32,554 nt of DNA from a bacterium (GCA_024408855.1 JAKSUQ010000022.1:1-32554); one strand, 5' to 3'. Counted from the first letter of the stretch, positions 23,890 through 30,821 are shown. Numbers and translations: made by a program. Notes: generated by a model from the sequence alone, not told the origin.

Positions 23890-25152
23890 ATGAAACTAAC
23901 GGATCCGTTATCTATACATATCTGCCATCACCCTGTGAAAAAAAACGGATTGAAAATTTGGCAGCTTGCTGATTTTCCGCATACATACGGAAATAAACTT
24001 GCATCTGAATCAAATGAAATGTATGGTAAAGGTTGTAATGGTGTAGTTTCAATATTAAAAGCCTTTGGCGAAGAAACAAACATGGTCGTTAAAAGATTTC
24101 GCCCTAAAGAAGGACAAAAACAGCGAGAAGCACTAAAAGAAGTATATGCACTACTTGCATTATTGGTAAATGATATCGTCATGGCTTCAGGTATCCAAAT
24201 GGGATGTATTGCATATAAAAACAAAGATGGTGATTATGTTCTTATATCTCAAAAGATAAATGGACAAAAACCGGATCCGCATAATAATCGGTTCAATGAT
24301 AAAAATCTGAATCAAATGGTGGCTGTTTTAGCAAAACTAGATACGCCGGATGTATACTGGAACATGAAAAAACCATTTAAAACACCTCGTAAAAACTCAC
24401 TTTTAATGCATTATGATTTAAAGCCGGGAAATGTTTTAATTTCTCAGGATAATTTTGGTGTTGTAGATTTTGAATACCTTGATTTTATTGAACCTCCTAG
24501 GTTTAAAATAAAAAAAGAAAAAAATTGGGGTATAATTGTCAATTATTCAGATATATCAGGTGTTCCATCAAACTTGAGGAATTTTGAGTATAGAACTTTG
24601 CTTCCGTATCTGATGAAATTAGAGCCAAAAGAAGCAAATAAATTATTTGTTCAATATTTGAAACATAAAAGTAATTACTACAACGATTTAAACATTCAAT
24701 ACCCTCGCGACAAACATTTTACAAAAATTATAAAGCTTCAACAAGCACATTGTAATATACTGAGCAAACCAACTCAAGATGTTATAAAATCCGAAGCAAT
24801 AAAAATTCAAATCGCCAGAGATATCTATCTTTTAAGTACCCATGCCCATGGTGAAAAAACTGAAATAAACTTAAATGAAATTAAACAATATATTATTGAT
24901 GCATTAAAATTTTTTGAATATAAATACGATTCTTGTTGTAACCAAGATGAAAAAACTTACTATATGGATTGTATTGAATTAATAAATATTTGGAAAAATA
25001 TCATACCAATTATTGACAATAATAACTTAGAGTCATTGGATTATTATAAAGATATCTCAGGTTGTAACAACAACGATAATAGTAGTAAATTAATTAAAAC
25101 TACATATACAGATAAACACCTACCAACGCTTGATGAAAAGGTAACCGGATAA
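23890..25152 (+). CDS. kinase-like protein (protein kinase / aminoglycoside-phosphotransferase fold)
   Basis: The 420-residue protein (from the ATG at 23890) has kinase landmarks in order: a Gly-rich loop GKGCNG (about 46-51), VVKRF with the ATP-binding Lys (about 68), the catalytic loop HYDLKPGNVLIS (about 174-185, Asp176, Asn181) and VVDFEYLDF in place of DFG (Asp193). The rest is helical and not recognised. The combination HYDLKPGN plus DFE suggests a small-molecule or atypical protein kinase. GGAG at 23877-23880 lies 9 nt before the chosen ATG; an earlier ATG at 23875 lacks a ribosome-binding site. The stop overlaps the HAD phosphatase start (TAATG). A TA-dinucleotide run at about 23846-23860 lies upstream. 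Confidence 0.75.
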   Translation: MKLTDPLSIHICHHPVKKNGLKIWQLADFPHTYGNKLASESNEMYGKGCNGVVSILKAFGEETNMVVKRFRPKEGQKQREALKEVYALLALLVNDIVMASGIQMGCIAYKNKDGDYVLISQKINGQKPDPHNNRFNDKNLNQMVAVLAKLDTPDVYWNMKKPFKTPRKNSLLMHYDLKPGNVLISQDNFGVVDFEYLDFIEPPRFKIKKEKNWGIIVNYSDISGVPSNLRNFEYRTLLPYLMKLEPKEANKLFVQYLKHKSNYYNDLNIQYPRDKHFTKIIKLQQAHCNILSKPTQDVIKSEAIKIQIARDIYLLSTHAHGEKTEINLNEIKQYIIDALKFFEYKYDSCCNQDEKTYYMDCIELINIWKNIIPIIDNNNLESLDYYKDISGCNNNDNSSKLIKTTYTDKHLPTLDEKVTG

Positions 25153-26090
25153 TGCAAATAATAACTACACCGTATCAAAATTATTCTATTTATAAAACAA
25201 ATTCTCAATGTATAAATTGTAAAAAAAACACTTTCAAATCTAAACATACAACTACAAAATACATTAATCAATTACCAAAAATACACTCAGATAAGGTAAC
25301 TACATTAGTCTCAGATTTTGACGGAACAATTAGAAACTACTATACAAATTCTGTTACAAAAGACACACAAACTGCGCTTAAAAACCTTATAAAAACCAAA
25401 GTTTCGGTAATAATTGCAACAGGACGTGTTAATAATGAGCTAAATTTAATCAAAGACTGTCTGGAAATTCAGCCGGAATATTATATATTAGGTCATGGCT
25501 CACATATAACAGATAAAGAGGGACACCTGTTATATAGCAAAACACTTACAGGTAATCAGGTCAAAGCTATAATAAATTATGGGAAAAAATACAAGCAGTT
25601 TCACCCTCACACAAAAATATACATTAAAGGAAAAGATTTTATTGAAGAAATAGACAACAGCAATAATATTGATTTAAACAATGTCTATTTGATAATGTTC
25701 AGAGAACCTCAATCTACGTCGTATCAAACCATAATGCCAATGTATAATAGTCTTCAATATAATCTGTCAAATCAGGGATTAAATATATTCACATCATCGC
25801 CAAGATGTTGCGAAATTGTTAATAATGATATAAACAAATGCGTTGCATTATCAAACCTTGCAAAGCAAATAAATTTAAAAATACCAAACATTGCTTTCAT
25901 TGCAGATGGGAATAATGATATTGATTTAATGAATTTTATAAGAAAACACAACGGCGTTTCTATTAGTATGGGAAATGCTTCTCAAGAATTATTATCTTGT
26001 GCTGAATATACAACAGATCACATATCTGATTCAGGTTTCGCAAAAGCAATAGATAATATAATCAAACTAAATGCAAATTTATCATATTAA
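25152..26090 (+). CDS. Cof-type HAD phosphatase with N-terminal extension
   Basis: The 312-residue protein begins with about 48 polar residues containing N-T-F-K-S (F28), then a HAD type IIB phosphatase: DFDGT (nucleophile Asp55, Asp57), IIATGR (motif II), a cap domain (about 110-235), NDINKCVAL with the motif III Lys, and ADGNNDIDLM (metal-binding Asp). This family dephosphorylates sugar phosphates and related metabolites; the substrate cannot be read. Overlap with the kinase gene by one base (TAATG) means coupled translation, so kinase and phosphatase probably act on the same or linked metabolites. It converges on the nucleotidyltransferase gene. Confidence 0.85.
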   Translation: MQIITTPYQNYSIYKTNSQCINCKKNTFKSKHTTTKYINQLPKIHSDKVTTLVSDFDGTIRNYYTNSVTKDTQTALKNLIKTKVSVIIATGRVNNELNLIKDCLEIQPEYYILGHGSHITDKEGHLLYSKTLTGNQVKAIINYGKKYKQFHPHTKIYIKGKDFIEEIDNSNNIDLNNVYLIMFREPQSTSYQTIMPMYNSLQYNLSNQGLNIFTSSPRCCEIVNNDINKCVALSNLAKQINLKIPNIAFIADGNNDIDLMNFIRKHNGVSISMGNASQELLSCAEYTTDHISDSGFAKAIDNIIKLNANLSY

Positions 26091-26118
26091 ATTAACGCGA
26101 AAACACTTTTTACAAAAA

Positions 26119-27192
26119 TTAATACAAAATATTAATTCCATCAATATTACAGTTCTTAATAGGTTTACTTTTATCACTGCAAAAATCTATACTTTTTTGC
26201 TCTTGATTAACTCTTAAATTAATTTCATTCTGTAGCTCTTTCGCATTTTCTACACTTAATTGGTTAAATATATTATTTGTTTTCAATGCTAACAAGAATT
26301 TATAAAAACCCTCAGTTTCTCCAACATCATGCCAGGTATTTGTCATTATTATTTTAGGATTTGTCTGAATATACTCCGGAAACCAATCTTTCGTTTTAGA
26401 ACATACATATTCTATAGATTTTCCAAAATCATATATTTCTACATCATTTTTCTTTATTGGATTGCTTCCGGATTTTAGCTCATCAATCAAGTGTCCCATT
26501 ACATCTTTGCTAAAATAACAACACCCCGTATTGACTATATTTTTCCCACCAATTGCATACTGACAAGCATTTTCATAAGAAGGTTTTTCTATAAAATCTT
26601 TTATAATACCATTTTTGTTAACTACAACTATACCATATCTTGAATCAACTTCTTTTGGGGTTCTTTGTGCTCCAAGCACGGCACAGTGAGATGTACTGTC
26701 TTGGACTGCTTTTAATAAATCATCAGTCAATTTATCAGTTATTCCGCAAAACACACTATCGCCACTACAAATAACAGTATCCTTAATAGGATTACCTGAC
26801 ATGTAGTAATCAATGACGCCACCGAAAGAACCATTTGGTTTATTTGATAACAATGGTTGTACACATTTGTTATCTATAAAAGGTAATGACAACATCATCA
26901 CAAAATCAATCGCATAAAATAGATTTTTTCCTGTTGGAAGTGGTATATTTATTTTATTGTAGTCCCCGATTGTATGTGCAATTTTAAAACGAGACCCTGC
27001 ACCTGCAGCAGGAATAAAAAAATTTGCATCAATTTTGGGCTGATTTTTACAAAATGGCAATATTTCCTTATTAAAATGTGTTAAAACGGTATCAACAATT
27101 TTTTGACCTTTATTTTGTTGAGATAACGGAACAAAACAAGACTTAAACTGTACATTATTCGTATTTAATAAATCTACATTACAAACACGCAT
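26119..27192 (-). CDS. sugar-nucleotidyltransferase-like protein with N-terminal F-K-S motif
   Basis: The 357-residue protein carries an N-terminal polar stretch with V-Q-F-K-S (F16), then a nucleotidyltransferase domain of the NTP_transferase group. It has PAAGAGSRF (about 61-69, a G-x-G-[ST]-R loop), CSGDSVF with the metal-binding Asp, and the product-side motifs RYGIVVV and IKDFIEKPS. Such enzymes join a sugar or alcohol phosphate to a nucleoside triphosphate. The last 60 residues are an unassigned Asn/Lys-rich tail. There is no Shine-Dalgarno sequence before the ATG. With the facing kinase and HAD genes it may form one pathway, but this is inference. Confidence 0.8.
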   Translation of the reverse strand: MRVCNVDLLNTNNVQFKSCFVPLSQQNKGQKIVDTVLTHFNKEILPFCKNQPKIDANFFIPAAGAGSRFKIAHTIGDYNKINIPLPTGKNLFYAIDFVMMLSLPFIDNKCVQPLLSNKPNGSFGGVIDYYMSGNPIKDTVICSGDSVFCGITDKLTDDLLKAVQDSTSHCAVLGAQRTPKEVDSRYGIVVVNKNGIIKDFIEKPSYENACQYAIGGKNIVNTGCCYFSKDVMGHLIDELKSGSNPIKKNDVEIYDFGKSIEYVCSKTKDWFPEYIQTNPKIIMTNTWHDVGETEGFYKFLLALKTNNIFNQLSVENAKELQNEINLRVNQEQKSIDFCSDKSKPIKNCNIDGINILY

Positions 27193-27338
27193 ATTAATAT
27201 AAAACCCATAAAAAATAATTTTGACTTAGATAAGTGCTAAAATAATAAATCAGACATCCACACGTCATTATATTTTATTTTAATCAAAATTTTACTTAAA
27301 ATCCAAAATAAAACAGTCGAAATGCAATAGTTTGTAGG

Positions 27339-27364
27339 GTGGGCAGAAGTGAAACAATGCCCAC
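27339..27364. repeat. REP-like hairpin (GTGGGCA/TGCCCAC)
   Basis: GTGGGCA (27339-27345) pairs with TGCCCAC (27358-27364). The unit is GC-rich in an AT-rich spacer. It resembles the widespread GTAGGGTGGGCA...TGCCCAC interspersed elements known from memory of many bacterial genomes. Confidence 0.6.
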
Positions 27365-27410
27365 GCCGACAATTCAAGAACTTTTGACAGACTATATAAA
27401 TCTCAATATT

Positions 27411-27550
27411 TTAGTGCAAAAATGTGCAAAAATAGTGTATTTTGTGCAAGTTTAAAATTACAAATTGTTAGCTAGTCGGATACGGCTGAAATTCAAATAT
27501 ATTATAATTTTACGCTAATAGTGTCTTCAATAATTTCCGACTTAATATAC
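27411..27550. repeat. left direct repeat flanking calpain 2
   Basis: The core 27411-27494 contains AAAAATGTGCAA, AGTGTATTTTGTGCAAG, TTTAAAATT and CGGATACGGCT. These recur in the same order and orientation at 29594-29690. CCGACTTAATATAC (27537-27550) likewise matches CCGACTCAGTATAC at 29732-29745. Confidence 0.8.
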
Positions 27551-27614
27551 TGTAAAAGAACACATGAAATGACTTTTTTTGACGGGTAAAATGACTTTTT
27601 CGGAAATATGAATG

Positions 27615-27637
27615 TTACAATTTTACCAAAATTGTAA
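27615..27637. repeat. perfect inverted repeat upstream of calpain 2
   Basis: TTACAATTTT (27615-27624) and AAAATTGTAA (27628-27637) are perfect 10-bp arms around ACC, about 80 bp before the calpain ATG. It may be an operator or hairpin. Confidence 0.7.
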
Positions 27638-27719
27638 AGATTTCACAAAATCTCCTAAAGTTTTCGAAAAAAATGCCGAAATACATATAACAAAATAAAA
27701 TTAACTTAAGGAGTAAACT

Positions 27720-29273
27720 ATGACGGATTTCAAATGGTATGGAAATGAAGAACATAAAGACTATTATTTTGACAATTATGATGGAAGTATGGTTTTAAAA
27801 TCAAATGATAAAAAGACACAAGATGTCTATAACAAAATTTTATCAATTTTTGATGATAATCATAACAATAAGTTGGATGCCAATGAGATAAAATCGCTAT
27901 GGGACAATGTTGTATCAGCAGATGAAGATAGAGATGGTACAATTACAGAAGATGAAGCTAAAAAGGCTTTAAAAAATAATCCGATTCTTTCTAATTTAAA
28001 AATTAGTGCAAATGAATTATTAAAATCTATAGATTCAATTTATAAAACCATTGATAAATCTTTTGAAAAAACAAAGGCTAATGTTCATAACAAATTAATG
28101 AAAGATATTCAAAAGAAATATCCAAATGATAAATATTCAGTCAATATTCAATATAATGATAAAGATTATTCAGAAATAACAATTACTTCAAAAAACAATA
28201 ATGATTACACTATTTATAAAATTTTTGAAAATGGTAACTATCAAATTTATACTAGAATTGGTGACAATGAAAAAGCTGAAAACTACGATAAAAATGGAAA
28301 TATGACTTCATATAGTAAACTAAATAATGAAACACATTGCTGGGAAGAAGGTCATCCTCTAGCAGATGCAATTAATGGTGAAATCACAGCAAAAAATAAA
28401 CTTGGCTTACCAACGACGGGCAAAGATTTAGAAAAATATATTAAGCAAATTAATCCTAAAAATATAATTCAAATTTTTGATGCTTACAAGGATACTTATG
28501 GAGAAACCTTGTTAGATGCAATCAATGAAGAATGGGGCTTAGATAACAAAATTAAAGAAAGGTTGCTAAAACATTTAAACAAATGTTGCATTGAATCAGA
28601 TTATTGGAAATATAACAAACCAAATTGTAAAATTGATGAAGATTTTTATCAAGGTCAAATAGGTGATTGTTGGTATTTAGCAACAATTTCTGCAATTCAA
28701 CGTTCCCCGAAAGGGCAAGAAATTCTAAATAACATGATAACAGATAATAAGGATGGCACTTATACAGTAAAATTTAAAGGTGCAGATAAAAGTTATACTG
28801 TTAGTGCTTTAGAATTAATGAGTAAAAGTAAGTACGCAGAGGGAGATTTTGATGTTAGAATATTGGAACTTGCTGCTAAAAAACATTATTTCGTAAGGGG
28901 AATTAATGGTGGTAATCCAGCTAAAGCATATGAACTATTACTAGGAACTGGAGATAAGTGGAAAAATATAGCTAGAAACTATTCTTCAAAACCTAGTCCA
29001 CAAAAAATAAAAGAACTGTTAAACAATAAAAATATCGTTATGACAGCAACTATTCATCCATTCTCAAAATTATGGGGGATGATAGCAAAAAGCATACCGG
29101 AAGATGCTGAATATAAAGATGATGTTGCAACTAGTCATGCTTATGCAGTTCATGATATAGATGATAAAAATATATATTTAAAAAATCCTTGGCGCACTGA
29201 TCAAACGATTGCAATTCCGTTAGACATATTTGAAGAATATTGGGGTAGTGTAACTTATACTGAGATTGAATAA
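27720..29273 (+). CDS. EF-hand pair with calpain-type (C2) cysteine protease domain
   Basis: The 517-residue protein has two canonical EF-hand Ca2+ loops, DDNHNNKLDANE (45-56) and DEDRDGTITEDE (68-79), a helical and beta-rich middle region (about 100-300), and a calpain catalytic core with the full signature: YQGQIGDCWYLA (Gln311, Cys317), SHAYAV (His473) and LKNPW (Asn489). All catalytic residues are intact. There is no signal peptide or transmembrane helix. Calpains are Ca2+-dependent regulatory proteases best known from eukaryotes; bacterial members are scattered. AAGGAG lies 6 nt before the ATG. The gene stands alone between direct repeats about 2.2 kb apart, suggesting mobility as a unit. 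Confidence 0.92.
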   Translation: MTDFKWYGNEEHKDYYFDNYDGSMVLKSNDKKTQDVYNKILSIFDDNHNNKLDANEIKSLWDNVVSADEDRDGTITEDEAKKALKNNPILSNLKISANELLKSIDSIYKTIDKSFEKTKANVHNKLMKDIQKKYPNDKYSVNIQYNDKDYSEITITSKNNNDYTIYKIFENGNYQIYTRIGDNEKAENYDKNGNMTSYSKLNNETHCWEEGHPLADAINGEITAKNKLGLPTTGKDLEKYIKQINPKNIIQIFDAYKDTYGETLLDAINEEWGLDNKIKERLLKHLNKCCIESDYWKYNKPNCKIDEDFYQGQIGDCWYLATISAIQRSPKGQEILNNMITDNKDGTYTVKFKGADKSYTVSALELMSKSKYAEGDFDVRILELAAKKHYFVRGINGGNPAKAYELLLGTGDKWKNIARNYSSKPSPQKIKELLNNKNIVMTATIHPFSKLWGMIAKSIPEDAEYKDDVATSHAYAVHDIDDKNIYLKNPWRTDQTIAIPLDIFEEYWGSVTYTEIE

Positions 29274-29568
29274 AATAATTATATTATAGTTTGCAAACCT
29301 TGAAAATTTTTTAGATAATGTTATGAAATAAATTACCAACCAAAACTAGATGAATATAAGTAAGAGCATCGAATTAAATACTTTTTTGGCATATTTACAA
29401 TCTTTTTTAGTGTTGATATGAATGTAAGATATAATGAACTTAGCAATAAATTAGACAAATCAAAGACCCACCATCCTGAATATCAAAAATTATATTTTGT
29501 TTTATATTTTGTTAAGCTTATGTCTATAAAAAATAATTTTGTGATAAAATACAGTTTGTAGTACGTAG

Positions 29569-29587
29569 GTTGGGTTTTCAACCCAAC
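29569..29587. repeat. REP-like hairpin (GTTGGGTT/AACCCAAC)
   Basis: GTTGGGTT (29569-29576) and AACCCAAC (29580-29587) form a perfect 8-bp stem with a TTC loop. A degenerate relative is inside the hairpin at 20666-20697. Confidence 0.7.
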
Positions 29588-29593
29588 AAAATT

Positions 29594-29745
29594 TTTAGTG
29601 CAATTTCGGTGCAAAAATGTGCAATAAAAGTGTATTTTGTGCAAGTTTAAAATTGCAAATTCTCACATAGACGGATACGGCTAAAACCTAAATGGATTGC
29701 TTCGTTTCGCTCGCAATGACAGAAAATTTTTCCGACTCAGTATAC
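29594..29745. repeat. right direct repeat flanking calpain 2
   Basis: This copy of the repeat at 27411-27550 has an extra 12-13 bp near its left end. Its right part is split by an ATTGC...GCAAT hairpin element (about 29695-29719), which resembles the interspersed GGATTGCTTCG...GCAATGAC sequences of many bacteria. Confidence 0.75.
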
Positions 29746-29832
29746 ATAAAAACATATATATACATAAAAATGTATAATAATAGTTGTTATAATACAAAAA
29801 GTCCAGTTAAAATACAAATAAATTATACATAT

Positions 29833-29865
29833 AAAAACACCTAATCCTTTCTGGTTAGGTGTTTT
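29833..29865 (-). terminator. terminator of tRNA-Ser
   Basis: AAAACACCTAA (29834-29844) and TTAGGTGTTTT (29855-29865) are perfect 11-bp arms around a 10-nt loop. On the minus strand the stem leads into TTTTT. It begins 4 bp past the tRNA 3' end. Confidence 0.85.
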
Positions 29866-29868
29866 AAA

Positions 29869-29958
29869 TGGAGGAGGAGGTGGGATTCGAACCCACGGAA
29901 CGCATAAACGTTCGACAGTTTTCAAGACTGCTCCAATCAACCGCTCTGGCACTCCTCC
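29869..29958 (-). tRNA. tRNA-Ser (anticodon UGA)
   Basis: The 90-nt cloverleaf is complete. The acceptor arms are GGAGGAG and CTCCTCC. The anticodon loop CTTGAAA gives UGA, which reads UCA codons. A long variable arm (stem around GAACG/CGTTC) is typical of Ser. The T arm is GTGGG-TTCGAAT-CCCAC, and CCA is encoded. The base before CCA (position 73) reads U instead of the usual G of tRNA-Ser. Confidence 0.95.
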
Positions 29959-29983
29959 AAAGATTTTAATTGGTTACTTTGTA

Positions 29984-30012
29984 ATATTACACAAAACAAG
30001 TTCCTTTGTAAA
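29984..30012 (-). promoter_or_regulatory. promoter of tRNA-Ser
   Basis: On the minus strand TTTACA (30012-30007) and TAATAT (29989-29984) are 17 bp apart, with TGTG before the -10 box (an extended -10). The box ends 25 nt before the tRNA 5' end. Confidence 0.55.
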
Positions 30013-30262
30013 GTATTTTTGCTCATGCCAATTTTTTCTACAAGGCATGCTTATTTTAACTTAATTATTTCTAATTTGCCGGCATGGCTAAATATTAATA
30101 TTCTGAGTTTTATATGTAAACTTGGCCAAACGCCTATAATGACTTACTCCTGCGTGCATATATCTTATATGCACATTTTCATTTTAACTTAGTTTTATCC
30201 GTTATAATACCTTTAAATATTGAATGTTTTCGGTTAAGTTATGTAACATTTCAAAAAAATGC
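30013..30262. other. spacer with two inverted repeats, no gene seen
   Basis: CATGCC (30024-30029) and GGCATG (30044-30049) form one loose hairpin. GTGCATATA (30154-30162) and TATATGCAC (30166-30174) form a perfect 9-bp stem with a TCT loop followed by a T-rich run, which could be a weak terminator. No reading frame with a ribosome-binding site is present. Confidence 0.55.
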
Positions 30263-30290
30263 TTGCAAAATTATTAACTATGTGTATAAT
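30263..30290 (+). promoter_or_regulatory. promoter of the HU gene
   Basis: TTGCAA (30263-30268) and TATAAT (30285-30290) are 16 bp apart, with TGTG directly before the -10 box (an extended -10). The expected start is near 30297. Confidence 0.65.
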
Positions 30291-30296
30291 GAAGTC

Positions 30297-30400
30297 ATAA
30301 GTCGGTTAAGTACTTGTAGAGATAGGAACTTTAGCAAACTGATGAGTGGCTTTATGAGTATCTATACGGCGAGGGTAGAATAAATTATAGGAGATTTATC
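30297..30400 (+). promoter_or_regulatory. 5' leader of HU mRNA, about 100 nt, possibly structured
   Basis: The leader is long for a 90-residue protein gene. GTAGAGATA (about 30316-30324) can pair with TATCTATAC (about 30359-30367) with one mismatch. A 13-codon frame (30342-30383) ends 17 nt before the HU start and could be a leader peptide, but lacks a well-placed ribosome-binding site. No known riboswitch class was recognised. Confidence 0.35.
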
Positions 30401-30673
30401 ATGAACAAAGAAGAATTGGTAAAAGAAATTTCAAAGAAAACCAAATTGTCTCAAAAGATTTCATCTGATGTTTTATCAGCTACTTTAGAAATCATTCAAA
30501 AGACAGTTGCTAAAGGTAAAAAAGTAACTTTGGTTGGTTTTGGTACTTGGGAAGCTCGTAAGAGAGCTGCAAGAATCGGAAGAAACCCTCAAACAGGTAA
30601 AGAATTGAAGATCGCTGCTAAGACTGTTCCTGCATTCTCAGCTGGTAAGAGCTTCAAAGAACTTGTTAAGTAG
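30401..30673 (+). CDS. hup: HU-family nucleoid DNA-binding protein
   Basis: This 90-residue protein has the complete HU fold: the helical N-terminus MNKEELVKEISKKT, the strand GFGTWEARKRAAR, the DNA-binding arm with GRNPQTGKELKI (the Pro intercalates in the minor groove) and the C-terminal helix ending AFSAGKSFKELV. HU bends and compacts DNA. AGGAG lies 7 nt before the ATG. It is a single-gene unit with its own promoter and terminator. Codon choice is more regular than in the neighbours, as expected for a highly expressed gene. Confidence 0.97.
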   Translation: MNKEELVKEISKKTKLSQKISSDVLSATLEIIQKTVAKGKKVTLVGFGTWEARKRAARIGRNPQTGKELKIAAKTVPAFSAGKSFKELVK

Positions 30674-30692
30674 TTTCTTTACAGAGCTTTTG

Positions 30693-30734
30693 ATAAAGGA
30701 TATATCTTTAAAGGTATGTCCTTTATTTTTTTTT
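30693..30734 (+). terminator. intrinsic terminator of the HU gene
   Basis: ATAAAGGATATA (30693-30704) pairs with TATGTCCTTTAT (30715-30726) with one G-U pair and a 10-nt loop, followed by nine T residues. Confidence 0.85.
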
Positions 30735-30758
30735 GATTAATCTTAAAAATCTCTGTTC

Positions 30759-30788
30759 TTTACAACTACTGCTATATTAGTGTATAAT
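30759..30788 (+). promoter_or_regulatory. promoter of the second RWYD-repeat gene
   Basis: TTTACA (30759-30764) and TATAAT (30783-30788) are 18 bp apart. The expected start lies near 30795, about 27 nt before the ATG. Confidence 0.55.
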
Positions 30789-30811
30789 TATTGTATGCTA
30801 AATTAGTGTAT
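30771..30811. repeat. 15-bp direct repeats around the promoter of the second RWYD-repeat gene
   Basis: GCTATATTAGTGTAT (30771-30785) and GCTAAATTAGTGTAT (30797-30811) differ at one base and are 26 bp apart. The first overlaps the -10 box and the second ends at the ribosome-binding site, so they could be paired operator half-sites. Confidence 0.6.
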
Positions 30812-30821
30812 GGAGGTTTAT

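Larger units (their letters stand above)
27193..27719. other. repeat-rich spacer before calpain 2
   Basis: No gene is seen in these 527 bp. They hold a REP-like hairpin (27339-27364), the left flanking repeat (27411-27550), a perfect palindrome (27615-27637) and a smaller hairpin with arms AGATTT and AAATCT (27637-27652). An AAGGAG ribosome-binding site precedes the calpain ATG. Confidence 0.7.
29274..29868. other. repeat-rich spacer after calpain 2
   Basis: No convincing gene is seen in these 595 bp. They hold two REP-like hairpins, the right flanking repeat, and the terminator of the tRNA-Ser gene. A 47-codon frame at 29418-29561 lacks a ribosome-binding site and is not called. Confidence 0.65.

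Noticed and set aside
29418-29561. A 47-codon frame on the plus strand between calpain 2 and the repeats
   Set aside because: It has no ribosome-binding site, ends next to a repeat, and its composition is like the surrounding spacer.
27411-29690. CRISPR array or integron attC sites
   Set aside because: Only two long imperfect copies 2.2 kb apart, with no regular short spacing, no cas genes, no integron integrase, and no attC-like core sites.
18466-29958. Genomic island inserted at the 3' end of tRNA-Ser
   Set aside because: The accessory region does face the tRNA 3' end, but there is no integrase gene, and I found no second copy of the tRNA 3' end at the far side.
30342-30400. Hammerhead ribozyme, suggested by CTGATGAG in the HU leader
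   Set aside because: The required GAAA strand and closing stems are not present.
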